Under the pieces are notes generated by a model. It had not been told where the DNA came from. It was given only the letters and a program-made list of their open reading frames with translations, and did no database searches. The position numbers were made by a program, and so were the translations under genes. Shown in pieces: positions 19,301 through 27,840 of a stretch of 41,500 nt of DNA. This DNA is from Prorocentrum cordatum. Its lineage: Eukaryota > Sar > Dinophyceae > Prorocentrales > Prorocentraceae. Position 1 is the stretch's first letter, and every line of letters begins with the position of its first letter. The stretch is taken from the NCBI GenBank assembly GCA_963575745.1, contig CAUYUJ010009535.1, forward strand, positions 247,567 through 289,066, given 5' to 3'.

Positions 19301-20743
19301 CACGGGCTCCTCCGGCTTTTCGTCCAGCACGATGGAGCCCCGCCCTGCCATGTTGACGTGGCAGTTCTCCAGGGACAAGGGTAGGGAGACCTCGCGCCAC
19401 CACTGCGGCGTCGAAAGGTTGATCGCCAGGTGCTTGCTCGAGAGCCTCTCGAAGTAGTAGACCTTGTTGCCCAGCGTCGGCAACCCAATCCAGTTGCGGC
19501 CACAGTCGACCACTACCTTCAAGTCGTCCGTCAGGATGTCCATGCCCAGGAGAATGGGGACGCGGTTCGCCATCACCGATAGGCTAATGTCTTGGAGCTC
19601 CGGTCCCAGGTATGCACGTCCAGAGACCGTCCCCATCGAGCTCTTCTGGAGCCCGTCACCGAAAGTGAAGGAGCAGGTGTCGCCGTGCGCCTCGAACTCA
19701 ACGTCATGGTTCACCAGCATCTCGTACATGAGGTTCTCTACGCTCTCGACGCCACCGAGGCTGCGCGTGGCTCCAATGTCCAGCACGGCCCAGATCCCCT
19801 CGCGCTCGAGCAGGTAGACGTACTCGTCCAGGGCCGACAGGATGAAGCCGTTGTGCGTGTTCGTCGCGCCTCCAGTGGCGCCGCCCCCGACCTTGCCACG
19901 GTCGGGACAGTCGCGAGCTCGATGTCCGAACTGCTTGCACACGATGCACTTCATCTTGGACAGATCTCGCGCACCTTCAAAGCGAACTCGTCGATCTTGT
20001 TGTCCACGCCCACGACCTTTAGCACGTCCTCGGGGTCGCCCCTCTGCGCGAGGCCTCGGCGGTGGAGCTTGTCGTCCATCTTCTCGCGGAACCACCACCG
20101 GGTAGTAGTCCCTTGCTACTCGTACTTGTCGAAGGAGATCCCTGGCATCCCTGAAGCTCCGACCCGCTTGGCGAAACTGCGCGAACACCTCGTTGTCCGC
20201 TTCCAAGTCGTCGGGCTCCACCTCCTCCTCCTCGTCCGCGAGGTTGAGGAGCTGATCGGCCAGCTCGTAGATCTCCTCCGCTTCCCCGCCAGTCTCGTCC
20301 TCGTCCGCCTCAAAGTCGTTCTCGAACAACGCCCGCTCGCGCTTGACCTTGCCGTCCAGCTCCGCAAGAGCCTCCGCTGGGAAGCGCGTGAGCAACGTCT
20401 TGTAAGTCTTCGCATAGTTGAAGTCCCCTCCCGCGGTCGCCGTCACCTCGCCTCTGAGCACGGGGGTGAGCCTTGACTTCCGCAGGAACCACCATGTGCG
20501 AAGAGGTTTCGCTATCACTTCTTTCACGTCTAGGTCGATGGCCTGCAGCTGGGTCAACAGCTCCCTCTCCTTCTTCTCGAACCGGGCCGCCCAGTCTTGA
20601 AAGGTCTCCCCCGAGTTGCGGCCTATCTTCAGGAAGAATTCCTCGGCCAACAGACCCGTGTCGTTGAGGCTGGTGTAGTCCAACTTCTCTAGCACATAGT
20701 TGAACACCGTCTCCCAGCCGACTAACTTTCCGTATTCGCCCAC
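13388..20743 (-). CDS. copia Gag-Pol polyprotein (2451 codons open, with hidden frame changes)
   Basis: Residue numbers count from 20743, where the frame opens; the true start is upstream in another frame. CCHC knuckle CIVCKQFGHRARDC, 266-279. Aspartic protease DIGATRS with Asp322, and ILLGMD at 397-402. Region 500-930 is Ser/Pro/Arg-rich and partly out of frame. Methyltransferase-like domain 965-1190. Integrase zinc domain H1262, H1267, C1295, C1298, then catalytic D1325, D1390, E1426 (DX35E). A Pro/Glu-rich linker covers 1600-1780. Reverse transcriptase 1840-2100 has EGDVTSAFLQ (Asp1943) and ARVDDFIL (Asp2036 and Asp2037). RNase H has D2197, E2250, D2295 and D2347. All catalytic sets are complete. 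Stops are absent over 7.3 kb, but residues ~500-625 and much of ~700-925 do not look like protein in this frame, while another frame does. The open frame therefore conceals compensating shifts. The stop lies in the 3' LTR. Confidence 0.85.
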   Translation of the reverse strand: MGEYGKLVGWETVFNYVLEKLDYTSLNDTGLLAEEFFLKIGRNSGETFQDWAARFEKKERELLTQLQAIDLDVKEVIAKPLRTWWFLRKSRLTPVLRGEVTATAGGDFNYAKTYKTLLTRFPAEALAELDGKVKRERALFENDFEADEDETGGEAEEIYELADQLLNLADEEEEVEPDDLEADNEVFAQFRQAGRSFRDARDLLRQVRVARDYYPVVVPREDGRQAPPPRPRAEGRPRGRAKGRGRGQQDRRVRFEGARDLSKMKCIVCKQFGHRARDCPDRGKVGGGATGGATNTHNGFILSALDEYVYLLEREGIWAVLDIGATRSLGGVESVENLMYEMLVNHDVEFEAHGDTCSFTFGDGLQKSSMGTVSGRAYLGPELQDISLSVMANRVPILLGMDILTDDLKVVVDCGRNWIGLPTLGNKVYYFERLSSKHLAINLSTPQWWREVSLPLSLENCHVNMAGRGSIVLDEKPEEPVTGCAGCLAARYGQHPLVMSASEISSPSSSSSSGGPTERCPRCPGSFPGPGGSHVPGASRTSRGPTSPGETSSQPPSSRPRATRCATERRPTTSQCSSCPRPMTTRGSSGTRWRSSWTFSGTSEATRGSSTRESPRGTQRTTRVSFGGPSRRNEMHLPEEDPEQNPKKLNDIPQPRVAQKCRAGTSESPSSSVFPYPTYQNASDVMWRLFFATAAAVSTTRVGASEDSSRILGCHADVSSVDSGLSASNTTAAYADQQSYGITSAVPATRTMPALRSGGTDSERVQLQRRHVPLLPSTPGTVRTSSCMASCCPTCDAPRSVHGDELPGASDSTSRTTATTTATASDTTELNSSIEVLMLQGAQPRDHGMQLPRRQESSMPTPASGRIDLGEGSLRRSAGGHPESGRGDAVEAPGVEAGKVRPRGALGVSASAGRQHAGRFGRDGDREEAGPLKPLTDADLLTFYQAQTKVVDQIYFEIGENTVNLTKTKRADLMEVCCPNESSLGKAVEAQHGQVMRCGLFNGYDMGTATGVRRAMHLLRMARPRRLVLSPPCTADCPFQNLNQRTEAQRKQLSDKIRQARRIQRGCLALYEEAKKIVDCHVELEQPWNSRSWSRSPSIKTMRSEMCETIIHGCAYGLRDERSGLLVKKAWRVCSTDPDFGAKVGRLCSNRTGRGDNHLHRAIEDGHLVAQTAYYPSAMCRAWAKNILKKNVASQYGKEIYAGLEQIPEEDDVETSVELGELNTEEDIEMETAEASIKGLGVKTELSKKEVSEIEQRLARLHRNLGHPSNKTLYNILKASGAAVPVLQLALQFQCHGCHIGKLPKAARVASGVEIPGVLEVLATDGLEWLSPQQTSHSMTLNLDEGSGLTSVTYHGQKGERSGNRSAIEVISTWESWCSHYRQPALLRMDPEGCHCSQIVAKWASDHGIEIWIAPGEAHWLMGKVERRIQLFKRLMTKMATHDPECSTQELVTWAVSAINSMDKVGNHSPFEHALGVTGMAPTNNPFAIIDGETGETQEQRRLLARQSYLECEYAERRRHAEQARNQIYQTWEAGDLVYFWRDGKGRENRPGKKGGWYGPARVLVQEKRHIDGRARVTSVVWIAHWNSLIRCAPEHLRPASETEKMLTELKKQASLGKTMTEILETAKAGTFEDLVEQRRLDLTAYEPPRTTETFQPGDEAEAPPAAVTEEETNIPESSHTTPRSMAQPEAEPGEPSEDAQDQEMAPPAGAEIPQQPPPVDLPPAEAPASEEATPAAPREPSASSSPALPRYRMTHRGPELDLYQPPEKRRKDNNDMDESELWADLQKDDLDILLGIDEHQTAYFEHIKSEGADRSVDKAVLNSFVANQRRKDKLELSWSKMNVSERAEFEVAISKETDNWLQHRGLRPVPASEVKDSADIIRARWLFTRKADGRAKARLVLLGYQTKDLGKEPTASPTASRRARNVMLTIAAAHDWKLIEGDVTSAFLQANELDKDLFIEPDAVLKKAFKVKEGELLRVVKPGYGIGEAPRDWWETVKVDFKKLGLQPCELDPCMWQVRCPQTRRLIGMVMARVDDFILAGDTAHPKWTNIVSQIRKLYKWGTWEDMNDGITCLEQCGVTIEENEKGFFLHQRAYADKITEVRPPDGGRHRPTDNLRDKDQTVLRAFCGEVYWLGVNTMPFLLAWVAELQSKIPEGTHSLFTAANNIVKLIKQNQHMGLQIHRHDLDDLAVFTWRDAAWASRPDGHSQGGYLTAIAATKAMDGEKSQFTVLDWGSKKLGRVARSSLAAEVQGAGDAEGEQCMVRMVLAEILLDKSPIQEKMTLLHHLPAVLVTDCKAFYDWVVRSQSAGLGLEERRAAIEALALRNALDEGKTVVRRVHSHAQISDGLTKGSWQAFGVLKLFLEKQEWRLIYDGNFMSARKRAALGKGIFDAAKPEDAAAAKQVFEERRKSRQQQELPREIQTEDGNVEPSSSRQGRDDPVNTAASFPPV
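17174..17851 (-). other. Methyltransferase-like domain inside the copia polyprotein
   Basis: Residues about 965-1190. Motifs in order: ADLMEVCCPNESSLGKAV (position of a Rossmann first strand and loop); RLVLSPPCTADCPFQNLNQ with PPC at 1031-1033, the place and shape of the catalytic PPC loop of DNA cytosine-C5 methyltransferases; HVELEQPWNSRSW (1081-1093), comparable to the ENP-type motif; IIHGCAYGLRDERSG followed by KKAWRV; and a C-terminal LVAQTAYYPSAMCRAWA. The glycine-rich SAM-binding loop is not canonical, so I call it methyltransferase-like rather than an enzyme. It sits in frame between the Cys/His modules and the integrase. The same motif series, with the same spacing logic, occurs in the LINE at 35600-36368. 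Possible roles are modifying element DNA or reading methylated targets; neither is shown by sequence. Confidence 0.55.
18166..18489 (-). other. Pair of Cys/His modules hidden in an alternative frame of the copia element
   Basis: In the frame that is open from 18777 to 17947, two copies of CX2CX9CXCX5HXC occur: RCQRCGAVGRTRRGC then SCNGGMSHYCLRL (18418-18489), and RCSCCKAPNRAITGC then SCRGGKSHRCLRL (18166-18237). Spacing is identical and the ending SH.CLRL is shared, so the modules are duplicated and were under protein-level constraint in this frame. They are probably Zn-binding. The frame ends at 17947 right where the main polyprotein frame becomes protein-like again (PLKPLTDADL), so the ancestral polyprotein must have used this frame here. 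The nearest relatives are unknown to me. Confidence 0.62.
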
Positions 20744-20759
20744 CTCGTCTACGACGTCG

Positions 20760-20963
20760 ATCGGGGCAGCTCTCTACGGTGCTCCGAACCCGCGGTCCAA
20801 GTGCCCGGACCAGTTGTGGTCCGCAGACGTAGCGGTCGTTCACTCTGATGCTCTTCGCAAACACCGACACCTCGAAACGATAGTTCGACAGCTTCTCTGC
20901 CTCACCGTTCCAGGATGGTACCTGAACTCGTGATGGTGCCGATGTCCCTGCTGGCGTCGTCAT
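20760..20963 (-). pseudogene. copia gag N-terminus in a shifted frame
   Basis: The ATG at 20963 gives MTTPAGTSAPSRVQVPSWNG, then EKLSNYRFEVSVFAKSIRVN, typical of the start of copia Gag ahead of the UBN2-like core. After …VESCPD (about 20765) the frame loses sense, and one base away the main frame continues with DVVDEVGEYGKLVGWETVFN. A single-base frameshift near 20755-20770 therefore separates the initiator from the rest of the polyprotein, and a full-length product cannot be translated without correction or programmed shifting. No typical slippery heptamer is evident. Confidence 0.68.
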
Positions 20964-21000
20964 GGTGACGAGACTGGTGGGAGCCCGTGGTGCGGATACC

Positions 21001-21016
21001 ACGAGCTCCGCTACCA
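21001..21016 (-). promoter_or_regulatory. Primer binding site of the copia element
   Basis: Minus-strand sequence TGGTAGCGGAGCTCGT begins one base after the 5' LTR. It resembles the complement of the 3' end of initiator tRNA-Met (TGGTAGCAGAGG-type), the usual primer for copia elements, with one mismatch in the first ten bases. The host tRNA needs to be checked. Confidence 0.65.
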
Positions 21017-21017
21017 A

Positions 21018-21344
21018 TCTGAATCCCAGAGAGCCTCCAGAGGTCTCTGAAGTTCTGGAACTTGCTCACCTCGCTCTCCAGGGATGTGCAAAACTGATGT
21101 TCAAGATTTACTCGTAAATCTGAATCCTGCTTCACACGATGAGCACCTTTTGCTCTCCTGAGACGATCGCGGCCCCAGTGCGCGATCTGTGCAGCTGCAA
21201 TCAGCTGCCTAAGTAAAACAGGCCCGCCCACCCACAGCTTGAGCCAGTGGGCGGCGGTCACAGAACACGGCAGACCATGAACACACAGAGAAGCATATAA
21301 AATCTAATCAGCATACGTGACTGCTACTCTGTGTTCCTTTCAGA
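21018..21344 (-). repeat. copia 5' LTR
   Basis: 327 bp, termini TCTG…CAGA (conserved TG…CA inside). It should hold the promoter; on the sense strand it contains ATTTTATATGC, absent as such from the 3' LTR, where one base is changed (ATTTTAGATGC). Other differences cluster around a GCAAT/AAATT site near 21200. Confidence 0.93.
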
Positions 21345-21349
21345 CCTCC
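21345..21349. repeat. Putative 5-bp target duplication of the copia element, right copy
   Basis: CCTCC, matching 13061-13065. Confidence 0.55.
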
Positions 21350-22000
21350 CCACCTGGGATTTGGGCCCCGTTGCTGGGCCCCGAGGGGCGATGTCTTGCC
21401 CCCTCTCCCCCCCTCCTCCTCCACCTCCTCCTCCCCCTTCCTTTTTGTGCAACAGCCATGGCGCACGTGCCACCTGTAATTTTTTTGTAATCCTGGCACC
21501 CATTGGGGATGGACAAGGAGGTCACTCGGGATACGTGACCAGGGGGGGCAGCCAGAGACTGGCACTTCAAGAAATCCGCCGACCCTGTCGGAGTGTGGAA
21601 GACGCTCTTCCGTAGGTCGCCGTCGTTCTCGTCGTCGTGTCGCCTCCGTCGTCTCCTCGTCGTCTCCGTCACTCGTCGTCTCCGTCGTTCCCCATCTCTT
21701 TTCCCTGGGCCCTCCTCCTTGAGTGCGCCAGCCAAGCCGACATTGAGCAACGTCGTAGCTGAATCGAAAAGAAGCTCCTTCCTCCTTCCTGTTGATCCCT
21801 ACACCGCCGGGACGGGGGGGTCCTGGGGGGGGGTCCGAGGGGGGGACCCCGGGGGTGACACCCGGGGGGGGGGCAGATGCACATCCCCCTGGGCGGTTTC
21901 CAGGGCCCAGAACAGCCAAGACGCGGCAAGAGTGTCCTAAGAGGCCCCCAAGACGGTCCTCGAGGGCCCCGAATCGCCGAATCTCCGGTCCAAGACGCCA
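21350..22000. other. Unassigned GC-rich stretch right of the copia element
   Basis: It contains a C/T-rich tract (21395-21440), a moderately complex part (21440-21600), a CGTC-rich imperfect trinucleotide part (21610-21700) and a G-rich part with long G runs (21820-21880). A minus-strand frame is open from 21919 to 21308, but its composition is low-complexity at both ends and it enters the LTR. I recognise no domain and do not call a gene. Confidence 0.5.
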
Positions 22001-22456
22001 AAGTAGCCTCCAGACGGCACTCCCAAGAGCGCCCTAAGGCCTAAGGTGCAAACATCGTCGATTCCCCCGGCGTTGTTTGAAGATTTTGGCGTTCTCGCCT
22101 TGTCGGTTCCCGACGCCCCAAGACAGCCCAAGAAGTCCCCAAGATCGCCCAAGAGGCCAAGAAGGCCCGCAAAACGACCCAATAGAGCTCCAGGAGCGCC
22201 CACGCGGCCTCCAAGACAGCACACGAGGCCACCAGAAACGGCTCCGGGAGGGGGCCCGGGCGGGTGACCCGAGCGGACATGTCGAGCCCTGAGCCTGAGA
22301 GGCTCCCAGGAGGCCCCCAGATGCCCCCAAGAAGCCCCCCAAGAGACCCCAAGAGGCCCCCAAGAGACCCCCAGGAAGCCCCAAGGCATCCACGAGGCTC
22401 TCAAGAGGCCCCCAAGAGCCTCCCAAGGCTCCAAAACTACCCCCAAGAGGCCCCCG
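22000..22456 (-). repeat. CTTGGG-family dispersed repeat, reverse orientation
   Basis: The same repeat language as 8440-11200 but inverted (CCCCAAGAGGCCCC). It includes a copy of the core at about 22040-22118, seen on the minus strand as GGGAACCGACAAGGCGAGAA then CGCCAAAATCTTCAAACAAC. It is followed directly by a GTC array. Confidence 0.7.
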
Positions 22457-22459
22457 AGA

Positions 22460-22505
22460 GTCGTCGTCGTCGTCTTCGTCGTCGCGAAGTCGTCGTGAAG
22501 TCGTC

Positions 22506-22536
<31 letters not shown>

Positions 22537-22582
22537 TCAGTGTCGTCGGTGTCGTCGGTGTCGTCGTCGTCGTCGCCGTAAA

Positions 22583-22634
<52 letters not shown>

Positions 22635-22654
22635 GTGTCGTCGGTGTCGTCAGT

Positions 22655-22704
<50 letters not shown>
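22460..22704. repeat. (GTC)n microsatellite
   Basis: About 245 bp of GTC/CGT triplets with regularly placed variants (GTCGGTGTCGTCAGTGTC), broken once by GCCGTAAA near 22575. The minus strand reads as poly-Asp with Thr, which I regard as non-coding. Confidence 0.9.
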
Positions 22705-23450
22705 TCAGGGTCGGCGGCACCAGCCGAAAGGCGCCTCCAACAGAAGTATCAATACAAGCAGAAGCACTTGCCAAATGCAAGGACAAGCAAAAGAAATGCA
22801 CGATGGGACAATGCAAGTGACAAGGTCGCCTCGCCCGTGCCCCACGCTCCGAAGTCGCTTCAAAGGGCATGCTGCCACTCGTGACGACACGGGTTTGCGC
22901 TTAGATGGGAACTGCTGTGGTTGGGGCGTGCACTCCTATGGGACTTCGCTGATCGATCTTTTGCACTCGCGCTGCGAGGGAACGCAGATCAAATGACCAC
23001 GGGCCCTGTGGAGCCAAACATCCGCGGGGAGTTTGGGGCGAAAAAGGCACTGGCACGCGCAGCGGGCCAGAGAGGAACAAGAGGCGGAAGCTGGCGGAGG
23101 AGGCTGGAGTCACATTTCTCCTGCACTGCGTTGTTGGCGCCAAAAACGGCCGGGCATATTCAATTTTGCCGATGGCGCTAGTTTCACTACAACGGCAAAT
23201 GCTGGACACGGAAATGTGTAGGCAAACGGCCCATCTCAGCGTGCATCAGGATGCCTCTGGCTATTACTACATGAGCTACACAGGCCTGCGACAGCAAACA
23301 GCAAACAAAGCCCACCACCCCTCAGGGCGTAGGTGGTTTAACGAATTGTTGTCTTCTCTCTGGCAAAATCCTTTCTTTCCCTGCTCAAGAAAAAGGGGTT
23401 ACCAGTCTCCCATACCCCCTGGGCCGGGCCTGGAAGGAGGTGGGGTCGAG
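22705..23450. other. Unique-looking sequence without a recognisable gene
   Basis: Mixed composition, with short open frames only on both strands and none protein-like beyond about 30 residues. No repeat match elsewhere in the window was noticed. Confidence 0.5.
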
Positions 23451-24010
23451 GGATTAGAGCGACCAAGATGGCCCAAGATTGCCCCAAGAAGATCCTGAGA
23501 GCACAATGTGGCGTTCAACATGTCCCACGATACTCGGAGGATAGTTCAAGATAGCATCCGATATACCAAGGCGGCTCCAAGTGCCCTTCGAACCCTCCAA
23601 GGGCCTCCCCAAGAGGCCAACCTGCCTCCAAAACCTAGGGCAAACCAGTGTTTGCTGCGTTCTCGCATTTTGGCCTCCGATGGGCCTCGGAGGCCTTAGG
23701 ATGGCCCCAAGACGGCTCAAGCGAGCCCCAAGAGGGGCCCGAGAGGGCTCCAAAACGGCCAAAGAGGAAAAACACACAACAACAAAAAAACGCGCCAATC
23801 AGGTCCAAGATGTCACGGTTGAGCCTCCGAATGGGGGGGGGCTGAATTGAGGACCCCCTCCTTTGTATTCGCGCACTGAAGGCCAAGAGGCCCCCCAGAC
23901 CCCCCATTGAACCCCACGAGAGCCCCAAAACCCCCAAGTCGAGCCCCAAGAGGGCTTCAGTAGTGCCTCAAGAGGCCCCACGGGGACCCCAAGGCAGCCC
24001 GCACGATGGC
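23451..24010 (-). repeat. CTTGGG-family dispersed repeat, reverse orientation
   Basis: CCCCAAGA/GAGGCC short-period sequence with a core copy near 23630-23690 (minus strand CCAAAATGCGAGAACGCAGC). It is interrupted at 23770-23870 by an A-rich, less repetitive segment. Confidence 0.65.
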
Positions 24011-24117
24011 CGTGATCGTTTTTTTCAATGACCCTTGACAAAAACATACGTTCAAAACCCGACTTGTAACCCTCCTTGTCATCGTTCGTTCCTTCCCTTC
24101 TCCTCTCCTGCCGCCTC

Positions 24118-24261
24118 CCTCCTCCTCTTCCTCCTCCTCCTCCTCCTCCTCCTCCTCCTCCTCCTCCCCCTCGTCATCGTCATCATCATCATCATCAGCA
24201 TCACCATCATCGTTGTCATTATTTTCGGCATCATCATCATCATCATCATCACCATCACCAG

Positions 24262-24351
<90 letters not shown>

Positions 24352-24560
24352 TACCCCCCCTCCTCCTCATCCTCCTCACGTTCCTCGTGCCGCAGTCCTC
24401 CTCCTCCTCCTCCTCCTCCTCCTCCGCCTGCTCGTCCGCTTCCCCCTCTCCCTCCTCATGTTCCTCCTCCTCGTTACTTCCCCTCCTATCAATGTTTCCG
24501 CCTCCTCCTCCTCTTTTCCTCCTCTTCCTCCTCCTCATCCTCCGCCTCCTCTTCCTCCTA
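24118..24560. repeat. (CCT)n and (CAT)n microsatellite cluster
   Basis: (CTC)n at 24119-24168, then CAT-rich sequence to 24352 with a pure CAT run of about 91 bp (24262-24352), then interrupted CCT blocks to 24560. Every open frame here encodes homopolymeric Ser, His, Ile, Asp or Met and is not a gene. Confidence 0.9.
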
Positions 24561-25930
24561 CCCCCAAGACGGTCCCAGGAGGTCGAGCATGGCTCAGTAT
24601 AGCCTCCGACAGACCTCCAAGAGGCTCGCACCAGCCGCAAAAGCGCCCAAAATAGCTGGTCATGGCTCAAGATAGCCTCCGACAACCTTTGGCCGAGCAT
24701 GGATCAAAATAGCTTCCAAGAGGCCACAACAAAACCACCGATCGTCTCTTGACGGGCGGCTGGGAATTCGCGAAGCGTCAAGAATTCTCAACTGACGGGC
24801 CCGTGGCTCTTTTTCTATGTTATACGAATATGAAAAGAGGATCCGGTGAATGGTAACAGTGCGCACATTGAAAAAATAATGCTGCGGCTGGCAATGCGGA
24901 TGTCGCGCATCAGTGCCCACACTCCTCTAAGAGGTTTCGAAGTGGACGGTGTAGGTTAGATTCAGTCGCACGCGCGAAGCGGACAGCACTATGTGGGGGA
25001 AACCTGAATGTTTTAACTGGTCGTGTGCACTGCAGTAGCTGTATGGAATACAGAGAGACATGATGTGCAAATGGGGGAACCCGTGCTGAGAGAAGGCACG
25101 TTCTCTTTCCTCGCGCTGAGAGAAGGCACGTTCTCGTTCCGTTTACGGGGGCTCGCGCGCGCCCACTGCCTGCGCGCCACGCAGCCCAAGGGCCCCGTGA
25201 TCCGAGACGGCCGCGGGGCAAGGAGAGGCTGAAATGGGCATAACAACCACATAGTGCGGATGTGCGCAGGAAGACGCCAGGTACAAGAGATCTGCAATGC
25301 GGATTCAAGTGCTCTTTCGTTCCCGGTGGTCCTGGAGACTTGGCGTTGCGTCGCGGCCTGCCGTGGGCGGCCCCGCGATATCTCTCTAGTGGTTCTCGAC
25401 ATCCCACCATCGTGAATACTAAAGCGGCGAGAAGTCGGGCGTCCCGAAGTGTTCCTTCTCATCTAGGCGTAATGCTTCCTGCATGTTTGGCACGAAATGC
25501 AGATGCTGCGCGGATTGTGCCCCGCGCAGACGTCGTGAGCGCTGCCGAGGGAGCACGAGTTGAGCTCTGTCGATGGCACGGTAAGCGTCGATCAACCCCA
25601 CGAAACGATATTTGCCGAACTTGAGCTAGGAACGGTCATCGGTGCAGACGGTGAAGCTGTGGAAAGCGGCTGAGCCGCGAATGGGGCTGCAATCGCTGAG
25701 CTGGATCAGGCTGAAATTGCAAACACCTCCTGTATCATCTGCTCGTATGGGACCAGAAGAGGTGAGACTCTCGCCAGGCGTATTGTCGATGATGAGGCTG
25801 CGGTAATGCTCGATTCGTTGTTGGCACTTCCGAGATAACGCCCATCCTCTGTGGTTTGTTGAGGTGCTTTCTGTCAGAATATCGCATTGCCTTGTGGCCA
25901 TCCCGCCACCTTGCCTGGGCTGAGGCGCGT
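24561..25930. other. Short repeat remnant then unique sequence without a recognisable gene
   Basis: 24561-24730 is a reverse-orientation CTTGGG-family remnant. 24730-25930 is of ordinary complexity, with only short unconvincing frames (the longest, on the minus strand at 24910-25410, has no domain I know). It contains a direct repeat with small hairpins at 25085-25135. Confidence 0.5.
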
Positions 25931-26700
25931 TGGATGCCTCTCGGGGTATATTGGAGCATGTGGGGGACTTCTTGGGATGCCGTCATTGTGGATGCCTCTG
26001 GGGAGCTATTTGGGTATCCTGGGGGCGTCTTTGGGGCCTATGGGATGCTTCTCGAGGTTTTTGTTGTCTTGAGGGCTAATTGGGGGCGCCATGGGGCCTT
26101 TGAAAGAGCCCCTGGGGCCTCGTGAGGGCTTCTTGGCGGTGTCTGGGGCCATCTTGGCCGCAGGGCACCATCGCTTTCCCCCTCTTGGGCCCCGCTTGGG
26201 GCTGCCTTGGGGCCTCTTGGGTCATCTTGGTGGCCTCTTGAGCCATATTTGCCCTTCTTGGGCCGTCTTGCAGCCCTCTTGGGTGGGGGCGCCTCGGGCC
26301 CTCTTGGGACAACCTTTGGGGCCTCTTGGGCAGTCTTGGAGCGTCGGGGGCGCGAGAGGGCGAGAACGCAAACATCGAAACATCATATGAGAAATTCAAT
26401 GATTGCGGCCTCTCGGGGCCCTCTTCGGGGCCCTCTTGGGGCACTCTTGGTGAATCTCTTGGGCCTCGTTGGCGGTGTCTGGGACTGCCTGGGGCGTCTG
26501 GGGGCGATCTTGGAGCGGCTCGAGGCCCTCTCGGGCCGCCTGGGGGGCTCCTCGGGCGATCTGATGCGCCCCCCGTCGCGCTCGGAGGGCGCCCAGCTCG
26601 TCCCCAGAGCACGGCTACCTCCCCCGAGAGGTCCCCGGACTCCCATGGAGGGTCGAGGCAGTGGTTCTGGCGCCCCGCGCCTCGTCCCCAAGGATATCTG
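25930..26700 (+). repeat. CTTGGG-family dispersed repeat, forward orientation, ending in TA-rich sequence
   Basis: GGGGCCTCTTGGG units with a core copy at 26353-26412 (GAGGGCGAGAACGCAAACAT then …GAAATTCAATGATTGCGG). After a GC-rich tail it passes at 26695 into TATATACACATAGACATACA and an (AT)n run. Confidence 0.68.
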
Positions 26701-26735
26701 TGTATATACACATAGACATACACAAATCTTATTCT

Positions 26736-26762
26736 TCAATATATATATATATATATATATAC
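26736..26762. repeat. (AT)n microsatellite
   Basis: About 27 bp of alternating AT at the end of the preceding repeat. Confidence 0.9.
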
Positions 26763-27790
26763 ATATTATGTGTATACAAATCTACATACGAACACGTTAA
26801 ATGTCTGCTCCCCTGCTCTCCTGTCTCCCTCCTCATCACCCTCCTTGTCTCGTGCCTCCCTCGCTCCCCCTGGTGGCGGGGCCTCGCTCATCATGGGGAC
26901 CTCCTCCAGCGGCACCTCGATCTGGATGACCTCCCAGCGCCGCCGCTCCCAACGCGGGCCGGGACCTTCGGCCTCCAACCCTCGCCGCTGCCCGCCTCCG
27001 CTATCCTCCCACTCGTCGTTGTTGGATCGTTGGCGTCGTCGTCGGCGGCACTGTACTCCCACTCTTGCCCGTCCTCGTCCTGATTGCTCCCTCCCCTCCT
27101 CCTCCACCTCGCTCTGCTCACCCGCCTCCTCCTCCACCTCGCTCTCACCCTTCTCCTCCCCCTCCGGAGCCACGACATCCCTGCGACTGCCTCAGGCATC
27201 ATCAGAAAAGCCTCTCGAAGAATCCAGAAACGCCATGGAGAACCCGCCGAGAAGCATCCGAAGTCGCCTCTGAAGCCGAAGACCCTCTTGAGAAATCCGA
27301 AAACGCGTGCTGATTATAGAAACATCGAAACCCTCCGATGGCCCCGAATACGCCAGAAGACGTCTGAGCAGCGGTCCAGGCAACCTCCCTAGCTAGGCCT
27401 CCGAAGAGCCGATGATAGGGGAACCAAAAAGCCCCGATACCGCTATTCCCCAGACCTGTCCTGGGTGCGTTCTGACCAGAATTTCGAAGCGAGTCCAGCG
27501 GTGGTGACGAGGGCCTCCCAGGAGGCCCACAGCAGCGAAAACGAGGCAAGGGCAGCGGTATCGGAACCTCTTCCCCCCCTCTGAGCTGAAGCCCCCCGAG
27601 CAGCCTTTCGAAGACGTCCTGGGACCCTCCGAGCCGCCCTCCGAACAAGAAGAACTATGCTCGTGCTTCGCGCTGCGAGAAACGCGAACAATTTCGCGCT
27701 CACGCGCCGCCCCCCGGGGGAAACAGGAGGACAAGGAGACTGCGGATGAGGAATCGCGAGTCGCGAAGAAAGCAGAGGAGCACAAAACTG
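26763..27790. other. C/T-rich then mixed sequence without a recognisable gene
   Basis: 26800-27180 is C/T-rich with a short internal duplication (CTCCTCCTCCACCTCGCTCT at about 27098 and 27127). Minus-strand frames here are Glu/Arg-rich low complexity. 27190-27780 shows faint resemblance to the dispersed core (GAAAACGCG…AGAAACATCGAAAC near 27298-27330). No gene is called. Confidence 0.45.
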
Positions 27791-27799
27791 CATCATCAG

Positions 27800-27840
<41 letters not shown>

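Larger units (their letters stand above)
13066..21344 (-). mobile_element. Complete Ty1/copia-type LTR retrotransposon with a methyltransferase-like insert domain
   Basis: An 8279-bp element read on the minus strand. Both LTRs are present (327 bp each, termini TCTG…CAGA). A primer binding site follows the 5' LTR, and the internal order is gag with CCHC knuckle, protease, extra region, integrase, reverse transcriptase, RNase H. Integrase before reverse transcriptase is diagnostic of copia rather than gypsy elements. The LTRs differ at about ten positions (roughly 3%), so insertion is moderately recent. Catalytic residues of protease, integrase, polymerase and RNase H are all present, but gag and the protease-to-methyltransferase interval contain frameshifts. 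The unusual part is the ~700-residue interval between protease and integrase, which includes paired Cys/His modules and a Rossmann methyltransferase-like domain. Confidence 0.92.

Noticed and set aside
21308-21919. 203-residue minus-strand frame next to the copia element
   Set aside because: Ends low-complexity, runs into the LTR, and no domain recognised.
22034-22870. 278-residue minus-strand frame with poly-Asp
   Set aside because: Driven by the (GTC)n array and flanked by CTTGGG-type repeat translation.
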